DNA of 64,000 nucleotides from Allomuricauda sp. CAU 1633 (GTDB taxonomy: Bacteria > Bacteroidota > Bacteroidia > Flavobacteriales > Flavobacteriaceae): contig NZ_JAFLNE010000001.1 in assembly GCF_017313225.1 (NCBI RefSeq), positions 372,001-436,000 of the forward strand, read 5' to 3'. The position numbers and the translations under genes were made by a program. The notes under the pieces were generated by a model, which had not been told where the DNA came from, ran no database searches, and saw only the letters and a list, made by a program, of their open reading frames with translations. This document shows, one piece after another, positions 15,713 through 27,900 of this stretch (position 1 is its first letter; each line of letters begins with the position of its first letter).

Positions 15713-17398
15713 TTAACTTTTTTGCTCTAATTTGGCCCAAGTATCCCGTAAGGTAACTGTACGGTTAAAGATAAGATGGCTAGATGTGGAATTCTTGTCC
15801 ACATTAAAATAGCCCATCCGCTGAAATTGAAATTGGTCCCCAACTTTAACATCCTTTAAACTTGGCTCCAAATAACCGGTAACTTTTTCCAACGAATCAG
15901 GATTGATGAAATCCATAAAATCTTTGTCTTTATGTCCATCTGGAGTTGGGTCGTTAAAAAGTCGGTCGTACAATCGAACTTCCGCAGTAATCGCATGTGG
16001 GATAGAGACCCAATGCAACGTACCTTTAACTTTTCGCAAACTCTCCTCGGTCCCGGAACCACTCTTACTTTTAGGATCATACGTACATTGAACCTCAACA
16101 ACATTTCCATCAGAATCTTTCGTACAGCTTTCCGCCTTAATAATGTAGCCATTCTTTAAACGAACTTCACCACCCAATTTTAACCGAAAGAATTTACGGT
16201 TTGCCTCCTCTCTAAAGTCCTCTTGTTCAATATACAATTCACGAGAAAATGGCACTTGTCTGTTTCCAGCTGATTCATCCTCCGGATTGTTCTCTGCTTC
16301 AAGCCACTCTTCTTTTCCTTCTTCATAATTGGTGATGACCAACTTTAAAGGATTTAGCACAGCCATGACCCGTGGAGCTATTTTATTCAAATGTTCCCGC
16401 ACATGGAATTCCAATAAAGAAACATCAACCACATTTTCCCGTTTAGCAATACCAATGGTATCCGCAAAATTCTTGATGGATTCCGGAGTATAGCCCCTTC
16501 TTCGCAATCCAGAGATGGTGGGCATTCGGGGATCATCCCAGCCTTCAACCACTTTGCTTTCCACCAGCTGCAGCAATTTACGTTTACTCACCACGGTATG
16601 ACTCAGGTTTCGTCGAGCAAATTCACGCTGTTTTGGGCGAAGTTTTTCTTCAGAAACCAATTGGTCTAAAAACCAATCGTACAACTCTCTGTGTGGCAAG
16701 AACTCCAATGTACACAAGGAATGGGACACTTGTTCTATATAATCACTTTCCCCATGAGTCCAATCGTACATTGGGTAAATACACCAATCGGTATTTGTGC
16801 GATGGTGTGCTTTATGAAGAATACGATACATCACAGGATCCCGCATCAGCATATTGGGCGATGCCATGTTGATCTTGGCTCGAAGAACATGGGCGCCTTC
16901 TTTGAACTCCCCGTTCTTCATACCTTCAAAGAGCTTTATGTTTTCCTCAACAGAACGACTGCGATAAGGACTTTCCGTGCCAGGTTCGGTTGGTGTTCCC
17001 TTTTGATCAGCTATTTCTTCGGAAGTTTGGCTATCCACATACGCCTTTCCCTGCTTAATCAACGCAATGGCCCAATCATACAACTGCTGAAAGTAATCAG
17101 ATGCATAACACTCCGTATCCCACTCATAACCAAGCCATGATACATCAGTTTTGATAGCATCCACATACTCCTTTTCCTCTTTTGCAGGGTTGGTATCATC
17201 AAAACGGAGGTTTACCGGGGCATTATACCGCAATCCCAATCCAAAGTTCAAGCAAATAGAGCTTGCATGGCCAATATGAAGATAACCGTTCGGCTCAGGG
17301 GGAAACCGAAAACGCAATGCATCCTTTGCATATCCATTTCGCAAATCTTCTTCGACAATATGCTCAATAAAGTTCAATGATTTAGCTTCTTCCGCCAT
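15713..17398 (-). CDS. glnS: Glutaminyl-tRNA synthetase
   Basis: Class I synthetase charging tRNA-Gln. 561 residues. FRFPPEPNGYLHIGHASS (HIGH at 41-44) and the KMSKS-equivalent VVSKRKL (near 270) frame the Rossmann core. FDDTNPAKEEKEYVDAIK near 70 and PMYDWTHGESDYIEQVSHSLCTLEF near 215 are GlnRS-type (GluRS would differ). The two beta-barrel anticodon-binding domains make up the C-terminal third. I start at ATG 17398 (MAEEAKSLNFIEHIVEEDL); the frame opens two codons earlier at a TTG. Having both gltX and glnS means that the indirect amidotransferase route is not needed for Gln-tRNA. Confidence 0.97.
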   Translation of the reverse strand: MAEEAKSLNFIEHIVEEDLRNGYAKDALRFRFPPEPNGYLHIGHASSICLNFGLGLRYNAPVNLRFDDTNPAKEEKEYVDAIKTDVSWLGYEWDTECYASDYFQQLYDWAIALIKQGKAYVDSQTSEEIADQKGTPTEPGTESPYRSRSVEENIKLFEGMKNGEFKEGAHVLRAKINMASPNMLMRDPVMYRILHKAHHRTNTDWCIYPMYDWTHGESDYIEQVSHSLCTLEFLPHRELYDWFLDQLVSEEKLRPKQREFARRNLSHTVVSKRKLLQLVESKVVEGWDDPRMPTISGLRRRGYTPESIKNFADTIGIAKRENVVDVSLLEFHVREHLNKIAPRVMAVLNPLKLVITNYEEGKEEWLEAENNPEDESAGNRQVPFSRELYIEQEDFREEANRKFFRLKLGGEVRLKNGYIIKAESCTKDSDGNVVEVQCTYDPKSKSGSGTEESLRKVKGTLHWVSIPHAITAEVRLYDRLFNDPTPDGHKDKDFMDFINPDSLEKVTGYLEPSLKDVKVGDQFQFQRMGYFNVDKNSTSSHLIFNRTVTLRDTWAKLEQKS

Positions 17399-17415
17399 AT
17401 CCAAAATTTGAAGCG

Positions 17416-17423
17416 CAAATGTA
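17416..17423 (-). promoter_or_regulatory. -7 promoter element of glnS
   Basis: The reverse strand reads TACATTTG (TAnnTTTG), 17 bases before the ATG at 17398. Confidence 0.6.
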
Positions 17424-17569
17424 GTAAAAACCCGTGTTTATAGCTATTATTCCCCTCTTGGTGTATACAAAGTAAGCCATTTCACAACACTTTTGGTGCC
17501 CCCTACAACAATATCTTTCCTTTCGACGAAATAAAAATCATATTTGTTATTGGAATACTATATGGAAAA

Positions 17570-17639
17570 GTGGCGTCAGAACAACGCCACAAAGAACTAA
17601 CAAAATTAAGGGGCACAAACTAACAGGCAAAGATTGCCT
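17570..17639 (+). promoter_or_regulatory. Two hairpins in the leader of the spr operon
   Basis: GTGGCGT (17570-17576) pairs with ACGCCAC (17584-17590) around a 7-base loop. AGGCAA (17625-17630) pairs with TTGCCT (17634-17639). Both lie between a one-mismatch -7 box (CATATTTG, 17539-17546) and the sprC ATG. Neither is followed by a T-run, so they are not obvious terminators; they may stabilise or regulate the long operon mRNA. Confidence 0.35.
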
Positions 17640-17662
17640 TCAACCTCTTAAAACTAACGCTG

Positions 17663-19924
17663 ATGAAAAAAAGTAGTTCAACGTATGGTATTCTTGTTCT
17701 GGCTATGGCTATGATGCTTTGGGGCACCTCTTCTGTAATGGCCCAGGTACTCAACAAACCCACAGCTGCTGACAACCCTAACTTGGCCGGTAATTCGGCC
17801 TGGACCGCAGCATGTGCTTCTGCCGGCTTTAACGAGTATTTTGTGAACTTTACCTGGAGTCCGCCTTTGGTTGACTCCTCCAACGAGTTTATTCTAGAAC
17901 TTTCCGATTCCTATGGAAACTTCGGTTCTCCGAGGGAATTGGCGCGTATATCTGACAAAAACACGGTTTTTGATTTCGAATTTGAATTTGCCCTGCCCAA
18001 TGATATTCGTGGAGAAGGGTACAAATTCCGGGTTCGAAGTACGAGCCCCGCTAAAACAAGTCCGGCTTCAGACGCGTATTCCATGTACTATATTGATTAC
18101 AATTTACCCTTGCTAATCAGTGAAAATGGAAGCGGAAGCATTCCTGCCGGAGGAACTATCCAAATTTGTGATGGTAGTTCTGTAACCTTGAAACCACATA
18201 ACATTCCTAATGCGGAAACCTATCTGTACAACTGGTATAGAAGTGGCACGCTCTTAGCTCAAAAAACGGAAAGCATAACGGTTTCTACCCCAGGCATGTA
18301 TTATGTTGAGCTGGATTATGGTTCTGTATGTTCCGGTTCGGCCAATACCCTTTCCAATACTATTGAAATTAGTAATGGTAGTAGTTTGGGTGTTGCCATA
18401 AACGGGGATAATGATGTAGAACTGTGCCCTGGAAGCCCATATACATTGGAAGCCAGCATTACCGGAATGGGCCTAACCTATACGTGGTATAAAGATGGAA
18501 ATGTAGTCAGTGGTCCAACTTTGGAAGCATCAACCTATGCCATTAATACCGGAGTGGATGGATTTGAAGGAAGTTACGAAGTAGAAATTGACGGTGCATC
18601 AACCTGTAAAGAACGTTCATCAGCGGTTGTTCTTAGAAGCGCAGGTTCTTTTGAAGTATCAAGAGCGAATGCAGAAAATATTGTGCTATTGCCTTCTCAA
18701 ACTAAAACACTTTCCGTTAGTACTACGGCAAGTGCTCCAGCCTATCAATGGTATAAGGATGGTTCACCCATAACCGACGCTACAGGTAGTTCATTGGTTA
18801 TCAATCAAATAGGTGAATATTATGCCGAAGTGACCGACACCGGTGGAAGTTGTTCATCAGACCCTAAAACTTCTGAAATAACAACCATTGTTTCTCCTGA
18901 TTCCTTTGAGCTGGAGATTGAATTTATTGGAGCGTATTTTGATTGTGAAAATACGGACGCTACCATAAGTCTTTCTGCCGTTAATGCGGTTAGTGATAAT
19001 GGTGCAAAGACCGATGTTACCTCTGAACTGGAGTCAGCATTTACCTATCAATGGAAATTGGATGGCGCAAATATAAGCGGCGAAACCTCTAAGACCATCA
19101 CCATATCCGATCACGAAAAGAATGGTGTTTACAAATTAAATGGTACGTTGGATGGCTTTAACGCTACTTCTAACACCTTAAATGTTAAACTATCTGCCAA
19201 CCAAAACTTGAGCATCTCCGCCAATGGAACTGTTCTTTGTGAAGGTGGTGAAGCCATAACATTGACCAGCTCCCAAGATTTAACTGATCAATCCTTTGAA
19301 TGGACAAAAGACGGTACCGTTGTGGATACCTCTTCAGAAAGTTATAATGTAAATGGAGTTGGTGTATATCAACTGGTAATAAAAACCAATGACTGTCCGA
19401 TACCTTCCAATGAGGTTACCATTAGAGCTTTCGATGAGTCTTTGCTTGTTTTGGACAAACCAACAGACCTTATCATCATTGAAGGTGAAACAGGAACCGT
19501 CACTGCCAGTGGTGCCGATTCCTACGAATGGTTCGATGCCGGAAACAACCTTATTGCCACACAAGATTCTTATGGTTTCCAAGAGGAAGGCCAATATCTC
19601 CTTGTGGCCAGCTTTGGCAGTTGTACCGTGAGTCGCGTTATCACCGTTACCTACCGTGACATGTTCGCGATTCCCAACGTAATTACCGCCAATGGCGACG
19701 GAATTAACGACCTATGGATTTTACCAAACACATATTCCAGAGATCAGAATGTGCTTGTAACCATCTTTAATGAACGTGGTGAACAAGTATTCAATCAAGC
19801 GGCGTATGAAAACAATTGGCCACAGTCCACAATGTCGTTCAATAAACCCAGTATGATCTTTTATTACAAAATCACACGGGGAGGAAAAGCCCTGAAGCAG
19901 GGCACCATAACTGTTATTAAATAG
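17663..19924 (+). CDS. sprC: SprC-like gliding motility protein with T9SS type B sorting domain
   Basis: 753 residues. Residues 1-27 are a signal peptide (ending SSVMAQ). Several Ig-like/PKD-like beta domains follow, with recurring Y.WYKDG, W..DG and YYVE/YYAE strands at about 170-245, 250-330, 330-410, 500-580 and 590-660. The last ~85 residues (AIPNVITANGDGINDLWILPNTYSRDQNVLVTIFNERGEQVFN...) form a CHU_C/gliding-motility-associated C-terminal domain, which directs type IX secretion to the surface. It is the first gene of a four-gene operon identical in order to Flavobacterium johnsoniae sprC-sprD-sprB-sprF, where sprC and sprD assist SprB function. The next gene starts 2 bases after its stop. 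The domain calls are firm; the sprC name rests on synteny and size. Confidence 0.8.
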   Translation: MKKSSSTYGILVLAMAMMLWGTSSVMAQVLNKPTAADNPNLAGNSAWTAACASAGFNEYFVNFTWSPPLVDSSNEFILELSDSYGNFGSPRELARISDKNTVFDFEFEFALPNDIRGEGYKFRVRSTSPAKTSPASDAYSMYYIDYNLPLLISENGSGSIPAGGTIQICDGSSVTLKPHNIPNAETYLYNWYRSGTLLAQKTESITVSTPGMYYVELDYGSVCSGSANTLSNTIEISNGSSLGVAINGDNDVELCPGSPYTLEASITGMGLTYTWYKDGNVVSGPTLEASTYAINTGVDGFEGSYEVEIDGASTCKERSSAVVLRSAGSFEVSRANAENIVLLPSQTKTLSVSTTASAPAYQWYKDGSPITDATGSSLVINQIGEYYAEVTDTGGSCSSDPKTSEITTIVSPDSFELEIEFIGAYFDCENTDATISLSAVNAVSDNGAKTDVTSELESAFTYQWKLDGANISGETSKTITISDHEKNGVYKLNGTLDGFNATSNTLNVKLSANQNLSISANGTVLCEGGEAITLTSSQDLTDQSFEWTKDGTVVDTSSESYNVNGVGVYQLVIKTNDCPIPSNEVTIRAFDESLLVLDKPTDLIIIEGETGTVTASGADSYEWFDAGNNLIATQDSYGFQEEGQYLLVASFGSCTVSRVITVTYRDMFAIPNVITANGDGINDLWILPNTYSRDQNVLVTIFNERGEQVFNQAAYENNWPQSTMSFNKPSMIFYYKITRGGKALKQGTITVIK

Positions 19925-19926
19925 CG

Positions 19927-21996
19927 ATGCAGACCAAAAAACCGATACTATTACTTACATCTTTCTTGCTACTTTTTTTCTCCGCGACAATGGTTCACGG
20001 ACAGGAAGAAGATCCCTTTGTACCCTATAACATCCCTTCACAGAACCTGTTGAAGTTCAATAGATTTTTATTGAATCCAACCTTTTCAACAGTTCGTGAA
20101 GACAAGTCATATATCAACTTGTTTCACAGAAACCAATCGGTCTCTTTTGATGACAACAACCAGGTATACTTCTTGAGTTATAGCGGTAGGGTAAGTGATA
20201 GAAGTGGTGTCGGTTTAAGCTTGTTTACCAATCGTGAAGGGCTTTTCAACAATTTTGGTGTACACGCCAACTACGCCTATGGGGTACGATTGGGCGAGGA
20301 GAGTACTTTTACGTTTGGAGCCAACTTTTCATACTATCAAAGCGCCTTTAATCAAGATAGGGCCAACACCGTTGAGGATGACCCCTTCTTGAACACTTTG
20401 GAAAGCAGTTCCCTGGTAAGCTTTCAACCTGGATTCAACTTCTCTTTTGGAAAGTTTGACATTGGTGGTTTTGCAGAAAACCTATTCGATTACAACCTAA
20501 AAACCAGTGAGTCAGTAACCGATTTTGCTGAGAAAACCTATTCTGGTCACTTACAATATACCCATCAGTTCGAAAATGGTGCGGGCATCATGGAACAAGC
20601 TAGATTAATGCCCTTGGCGCGTGTGCGAAAAGTAGGGGAGGAAAATCTGGTGTTGGGTGGAAATCTCATCTTGGATTTGCCAAAATTGGGATGGATTCAA
20701 GCGGGTTATGATGATTTCTATGGAGCTTCAGCCGGTTTGGGTTTTAACTTGAACAAAAACCTGTCTTTGGGATACACCGTTGAAAAAGGACTCACCAACA
20801 ATTTTGAAAACTTTGGGGTAAGCCATGAAATCTCTTTGGCCTACTCCTTTACGCCCAATCTTACGGAAGACCGCGTAATGCTGGAACAAGACGGTGATTT
20901 ACTTGTTGAAAACGAAGATGTTCCACAAGACAGCCTTAGCATCACTGAAAAAGACCTTGAAATAGCAGAGCTTAAAGATAAATTGGCTGAAAACGATGCC
21001 ATTTTAGACGAACTTCTCATACGTCAAGATTCCATTGAAACGACCAGAAGACAAGACTTGGAAAAAAGGTTTGAAACGGTCATGAAAATGGTGCGCCGCG
21101 AAACTCGTGGTGAAAATCCACAGTTAGAAGAAAAGGCCAAGGAAGTCTATTTTGCCAATGCTGATAGTGCCGATTTGGTCACAACAAGAAAACAACCAGT
21201 GTCCAATCATGGCTTGTCCAACACCACGGCGGCCAAAAAAGTCATTCGTCTGAATGATGATGGTGCGCAAAGTAGAATGGCCAGTACATCCAGTGTCAAA
21301 AAAGACAAAACCGTTCGAGCCAAAAGAACTTCAAAAACTCATTTTAAATCCCATGCCATTCCAAATGTAACCAGCGGTCACTATTTAATTGCCAATGTGT
21401 TCAGAAACGAAGACAATGCAACCGCTTTTGTGGAAAGATTACAATCTGAAGGTATTGATGCAGGGTACTTTACCAATCCAAAAAATGGCCTCAACTACGT
21501 GTACTTGGAGGGCTATAAGGAGAAAAAAGAGGCGTTGACCGCCTATCATACCAATTTGAACGGAACCTATCAAGGCGATGCTTGGGTAATGAATGTTAAT
21601 GATGGAAACTCTGGTTTTGGAGGATTCAGCTCAATGGCGGACACGCAAGATTCAAAATATGATGATACCGTGTTGCACAAGAATGTCGCCAAAACCAAGC
21701 TCGGTAAATCAAAAGCATCCTATAGCACCTACAGAATAGGTGGTGTAGGCTCTGGTTATTACATCATTGCCAATGTTTTTGATAACTCATCAAGCGCCAA
21801 CCGCTTTGTAAAAGAATTGAACGCAAAGGGGCTCAATGCCAGTTATTTCATAAACCCAGAGGACAATTACAGATATGTATACCTCAAAAAACATGAAACC
21901 TGGAGCAATGCCCTAACCTCATACTACTCCAAACTAAATGCCTCGTATGATGACGAAATGTGGATCCTACGAGTAAAACCAAACTACAATAGCTAA
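19927..21996 (+). CDS. sprD: SprD-like gliding protein: PorP/SprF-type barrel plus tandem SPOR-like repeats
   Basis: 689 residues. A signal peptide (1-25, ending TMVHGQ) precedes a PorP/SprF-like outer-membrane barrel (about 30-305): YNIPSQNLLKFNRFLLNPTFSTVRED, GRVSDRSGVGLSLFTNREG, FSFGKFDIGGFAENLFDYN, and the closing SLAYSFTPN. A coiled linker with basic, disordered stretches (about 330-475) follows. Two ~80-residue repeats end the protein (about 478-560 and 605-685): SGHYLIANVFRNEDNATAFVERLQ... and SGYYIIANVFDNSSSANRFVKELN.... Each has the alternating pattern of SPOR peptidoglycan-binding domains. The operon position matches F. johnsoniae sprD, needed for normal SprB-driven gliding. The domain split suggests a barrel tied to the cell wall. 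Confidence 0.8.
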   Translation: MQTKKPILLLTSFLLLFFSATMVHGQEEDPFVPYNIPSQNLLKFNRFLLNPTFSTVREDKSYINLFHRNQSVSFDDNNQVYFLSYSGRVSDRSGVGLSLFTNREGLFNNFGVHANYAYGVRLGEESTFTFGANFSYYQSAFNQDRANTVEDDPFLNTLESSSLVSFQPGFNFSFGKFDIGGFAENLFDYNLKTSESVTDFAEKTYSGHLQYTHQFENGAGIMEQARLMPLARVRKVGEENLVLGGNLILDLPKLGWIQAGYDDFYGASAGLGFNLNKNLSLGYTVEKGLTNNFENFGVSHEISLAYSFTPNLTEDRVMLEQDGDLLVENEDVPQDSLSITEKDLEIAELKDKLAENDAILDELLIRQDSIETTRRQDLEKRFETVMKMVRRETRGENPQLEEKAKEVYFANADSADLVTTRKQPVSNHGLSNTTAAKKVIRLNDDGAQSRMASTSSVKKDKTVRAKRTSKTHFKSHAIPNVTSGHYLIANVFRNEDNATAFVERLQSEGIDAGYFTNPKNGLNYVYLEGYKEKKEALTAYHTNLNGTYQGDAWVMNVNDGNSGFGGFSSMADTQDSKYDDTVLHKNVAKTKLGKSKASYSTYRIGGVGSGYYIIANVFDNSSSANRFVKELNAKGLNASYFINPEDNYRYVYLKKHETWSNALTSYYSKLNASYDDEMWILRVKPNYNS

Positions 21997-21998
21997 CC

Positions 21999-24900
21999 AT
22001 GGCCAAACATTTACTTAAAATATTGCTGTTCTTTGGGATGGCACTCACCTCTTGGGTGGGTAGCTCTCAGGTTAAGAACACTTTTGATGTCCGCTATGAA
22101 AATGAACTTAGGGGAGATCTTACGTTCATCGCCAATAATATAGTAAACCGGGATTCTTCAGGAAGTGATCCCGAAGACCCCTATAACACAACGGGTTCAA
22201 GTTCGTCTTATAACGATAACTTGAACATGCAATACATAGATATTGATAGTGACCCTACCACTTTCAGTTCCAGTAGTGCTACTCTGTCCATACCAGATAC
22301 TGACTGTTCCTTGGTCCGATATGCTGGACTATATTGGTCTGCTGTTTATAGTGATTCTAACCGAAGCACTGATTTTAACCAAGTCAAGTTTCAAGTGCCG
22401 GGAGCCTCCTATGTAGACCTTACTGCTGACGAAATTTTATTTGATGGCGATGGTGATTCAGATTTTGGTAACTATGCGCCATATGCCTGTTACAAGGATG
22501 TAACTTCTATCCTAACCGGATTGGCCAATCCAGATGGAGAATATTTTGTAGCCAATGTTAGGGCCAGCTCAGGTAGTGGCGTACAAGGTGGTGTTTCTGG
22601 GGGATGGACTCTGGTTGTGGTCTATGAAAACCCAACACTTCCAGGAAAATTCATCACTACATTTGATGGATACGCCGGTGTAAAATCTGGAGAGACTGTA
22701 GATATTCCGTTTAGTGGCTTTACTACTTTGCCAGCACCATTTCCGGTACGTGCCAAATTGGGTGTGGCCACCCTTGAAGGTGACAATAGAATCACAGGAG
22801 ATGCATTGGCCATTCGTGCCGACAGTAATGCTTCTTTTACTACTCTTGGAAACACGGTTAACCCTACCAACAACTTTTTCAACAGTAACATTACCATTGA
22901 GGACAATATTATTACCACACGGAACCCCAACAGTGTAAATACCTTGGGGTGGGACGTAGATTTGTTCACCATTCCAAACCCAAACCAGACAGTTATCCCA
23001 AACAGTGAGACCGGAGCTACATTAAGGGCCTCCTCCACACAGGATAAATATGACATTTTCTTTACCTCTTTGGATGTAGAGATCATAGAGCCCAACATGG
23101 CCCTTACCAAAACCGTTGAAGACATTGGAGGAAACGACATTACAGGTCAGGGTGTAAACCTTGGCCAATTTTTGGACTATGTGCTTTCCTTTGAAAACAT
23201 TGGAAACGATGACGCCGTTGATTATACCATTAGGGACGTACTGCCCATAAATGTTACGCTAGATGAAGGAAGTATCTCCATGCCCGCAGGAGTAACCTAT
23301 TCCTACGACCCTGCCACACGAACCATTTTGTTCAATATACCAGACGGCTTAGTAGAGGAAGGTGACCCCGTGGCCACCATCCGTATGCGGGTACAAGTGG
23401 CAGAAAACTGTTTTGATTTTATTGATGCCTGTACTGATATTATCCAAAATTTAGCCTATTCCACCTACAGTGGAGCTATCAATAATGCCCAAATAACGGA
23501 CGACCCCAGTGTTTCTGAATTTGATGGTTGTGGTTTTGCAACACCGGGAGCGACCAACTTCTTGTTAGACGACCTTAGTGCTTGTAATTTTAGCAGAACC
23601 GTTCAACTCTGTGGTACCGATGTGCTTTTGGATGCCGGTGATAATTTTGACAGCTATACCTGGTATAGGGATGAAAACGGCAATAACCAAATAGATTTGG
23701 GAACGGATACCGTTATTACCGATGCTGATGCCGATAATGACCCTAGTACCATATTGGTTGCCGAAGTGGGAACTTATTTGGTGGACAAGCAAGTGGCCGA
23801 CCCTTGTAAGGATTTTATGGAAATCATTACCGTAGAACTCTTTGGAAGCGTACAATCCAACCCTATTACGGCTTTGATCAATGATACTTCAAACACTATT
23901 GATGGAGAAATTGTGGTTTGCCCCAATGATGGTAGTGAGCTGCCCGAAATCTTTTTGTGCGGCCTTAACGATACAGAATTGATCCAAGTGAACATTCCTG
24001 ATGCCCAGAGCATTGTTTGGGAGCAACTGGACGAAGCCAGTTGTGCCGCGGCAACACAAGACTGTGCCAATACCAATAGTGGTTGTACCTGGAACACAGT
24101 GGATACCGGGAATGACTTTTTGGCATCCGATTCTGGTCAATATCGATTGGTCATCAACTACCAAAATGGATGTTTCAGTAGATTTTATTTCAACATTTAC
24201 AAAAACCCATTGAATCCTCAGTATACTTCGGAAGATATTATTTGTGACACGGACGGAAACATCACCGTGACCAATATGCCGGCCAGTTATGAGTACAGAC
24301 TTATAGATCAGTCCACAGGAAACGTGTTGTTTCCCTACCAAACAAGTCCAAGCTTTAGTATTGCCAACAACGGTGCCTATACCGTTGAAATGAGACAACA
24401 GGGCGTTACTGATGGTTGTGTATTTATTCTGGACAACATTGGTATTCTTAGAAGAGATTTTCAAGTGGATGTTGTTCCTCAGGAAGTTGATTGTAACGGT
24501 CTTGGTGAAATTTCAATTTCCATACTCAATGTTGAGGCACAATACTATTATGAAATTTCCCAGGGTGGAACTGTGGTGGACACTTATGGTCCTTCATCTG
24601 ACAACAACTATACCTTTGAAAATCTAAGTGATGGTGTATACGACGTTTCTGTAACAACTGATGATGGTTGTGATTATACAGAGCAAGTTACCATTGAGGA
24701 CACATCGGATTTAGAGCTGGAAGCTAGAATTTCCCAACATATCACATGTAGGGAAGGTAATATACAAATGGAGTCCACCGGTGGAAAAACACCACATGTT
24801 TATGCCATCTGGTCCTTTGTTGATGATAATGGCATTACACAAATATCGTATCCCACAGTAAATGATATTCCTGCTTCTGAATATCAAACCAGTCAAATCT

Positions 24901-27900
24901 TCGACATTTATGATCCAGGAGACTACACCTTTGTGGTAGTAGATCGCAATAACTGCTATGACATTTCAAACACAGTCAGCATTGAATTTAGACCTGCGGC
25001 AGAGTACAATGCAACTACGGTTAATGATGTACTATGTAACGGGGAGGCCTCTGGGTCCATCCAGTTCAACCTAGTGAATGACAATGGGTATCAACTTACG
25101 TATTATTTGTTCGATGCCACTGGCTTTGATGAAGAAAACTATAACTTGGTTGATGCCATCGCCACCAATGCATCTGGTTATTTCCCTGGGTTGACCAATG
25201 GGGATTATGTTGTGGTCATTAACCAAAGAAAAGGTAGTGCTTCCTGTGATTATTTTGAGTATAGCAGCATTTCAGCTCCCGCTACGGCCATTTCTGGTAC
25301 AGCTGTTTTGATCCAAGACTATACTTGTCTACAAGATGGTATCATTGAGGCTCAAAACGTGACTGGTGGAACCGCTCCGTATGAATACAGCATAGATGGT
25401 GTCAATTTTGTAAGCGGTCCCGGAGCTGAAACTTTTTCAGGATTGACCAACGGCACCTATACCATTACCATTAGGGACGATAACGGATGTACTTTCGATA
25501 CAAATCCAATCACTCTAGATCCATTGGATCCTCCAACGGATTTAACCTTTACGGCTTCCAACCCAAGTTGTCCTTCGTTCACCTCAGATGTGACAGTCTC
25601 TGTAGTTGGTGGAAACACCCCTTTTGTTTTTGAAATTATTGCGCCTTCTGCCATTGCTGCGACCTCAACTTCTGGGGGTTCCGCCGATTTTGATGGATTG
25701 GCTCCCGACACCTACATCTTCAGAGTGACCGATGACAAAGGTTGTACCTATGATGAATCTTTCACCATAGATCCAGTTACGGAAATTGCTGTAGTGGGAC
25801 AACTCGTAAGTAATATTACCTGCCTTGGAGATACTGATGGAGAATTGCTATACACCGTAAGTAACTTCAACACCGATTATGATTATGCCGTAACGGGTCC
25901 GGCCACATTCTCTGGAACTGCTCAGACCAATGGTACAATTTCCTTAAGCGGATTGGCCGCTGGAACCTATACCATTAACGTTACTGACAATTTTACCAAC
26001 TGTACCGATACTGCCGATGTAACCATCAATGCCCCTCCTTCAGCGTTAACAGCTACGGCTTCGGTTACACAACCCACTTGTCCTTCACCTGGGTCTGCGA
26101 CCATAACCGCTTCAGGTGGATGGGGAAGTTACAGTTATGAAATTACTGTCGGGCCAGCAACTTTTGGTCCACAAGCCAATGGTTTGTTCAACAACTTGAC
26201 CATCGGGGGAACTTATACCTATACCGTTACAGACGCAAATGGTTGTGTCTTTACGGATACTTTTGACATTATAGATGCCATACCTCCTGTTTTGGCCATT
26301 GTACCTAATGATCTTTGTTACGATGACGCTGTAGGACTAACGCTAACCGCTAATGTTACTTCGGGTGGAGATGGAAATTATGAATATAGCCTAAATGGTG
26401 GTCCGTTTGGAGCTAGCAATGTGTTTACTGGGCTAGGGCCTGGGTCATACACCATTCAAGTGCGGGATGGAAACACCTGTGTGGATTCTGCATCTATCAC
26501 TATTGATCCTGAGTTAAGCGTTGTGGCTTCTGCACCAAACATTACAGCATGTACAACAGACACGGACATTAACATCACTGCTGCAGGTGGTGATGGAAAC
26601 TATGTTTATGCCGTTGTTGCTGATGGCGTTACCCCAAATGCCGGCGATTTTTCAGCCACCAACCCCGTTACGGTAACCGGTGCTGGAGATTATGACGTAT
26701 ATGTTCGTGATAACAATGGTGGTGCTGGATATTGTGAGGCCACATACGACATAACCATTGTCCAAGATCCGCCTTTGGCCATTTCAGTGGCTGATTCAGG
26801 AATTTTGTGTAGTGGGGAAGCGCAAGCTACCATTACCATCACCGCATCAGGTGGTGAGGCGCCTTATCAATATAGTATCAACAATGGGGCTACCTATCAA
26901 GCTTCAAATACCTTTGTAAACCAAGCTGCGGGCAGTTACAACATCAGGGTAAGGGATGCCAATAACTGTATCGTCAATGAAATTTATACCATTACCGAGC
27001 CTTTAACACTTTCTGCTTCTGCGGCTGTTACGCAATTGGCAGAATGTAATCCTGGGTTGGGTGCTGAGGTTCGAATTACCAATGCTATTGGAGGTACCGC
27101 ACCTTATGAGTACAGTTTTAATGGTGGAACCACCTATGGAGCAAGTTCCATAGGCTATTTGTTGCCGGGAACCCATACCGTGTATATCAGGGATGCCAAT
27201 CTTTGTACTTATCCCATGACAGTAACCATTGACCCCGAGCCCACACCACCAAACGTGACTCCGGCTATTGACTACGAATGTGATGGGGAAGGAACCATTA
27301 CCTTGACTCCGGATAGTGCAGATTTTGACTATACCTATGCGTTGGATGGAACTCCAAATACTCCAACCAATCTAAACGTATTCAACAATGTAAGTGTTGG
27401 TGCACACACGGTTACGGTAAACTATACCAGCAATTCAGCACCAACCCCAAGTGTGTTGTTGTTGGAAACTTTTGGTACTGGACCCAATACCAGCATCCCG
27501 GAAGTAGACCCCGCCTATTGCTATGAACCCCAAAATGGTTCCGTAAATTCCTGTGGATGGGGCATCGACACCCATATTCAAGATGGTGAATACTCCGTAA
27601 CACAAAATATTGTAAACCCTTATGGTACTTGGCTAAGTCCAAACGACCATTCGGCTTTACCAAATGGTAGATTCTTGGCCATGAATGTAGGCGGCGCAGT
27701 GGGGCCAAACGGAATCATCTATGCAAAAAGAGATATAGAGGTAGTACCCAACCGGGATATCACCATTTCATTGTGGGCTTTCAATCTATTGCGCAATGGA
27801 ACTGGAGGTGCTGATCCTGATATTGATATTCAATTGGTAGATGGTGTTGGAACTGTAATCGCCAGTACCACAACAGGACAAGTTCCTAAAAACAATGGTG

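Noticed and set aside
17399..17404. Upstream TTG start for glnS
   Set aside because: It adds only two codons before the conserved ATG at 17398 and is an unlikely start codon.
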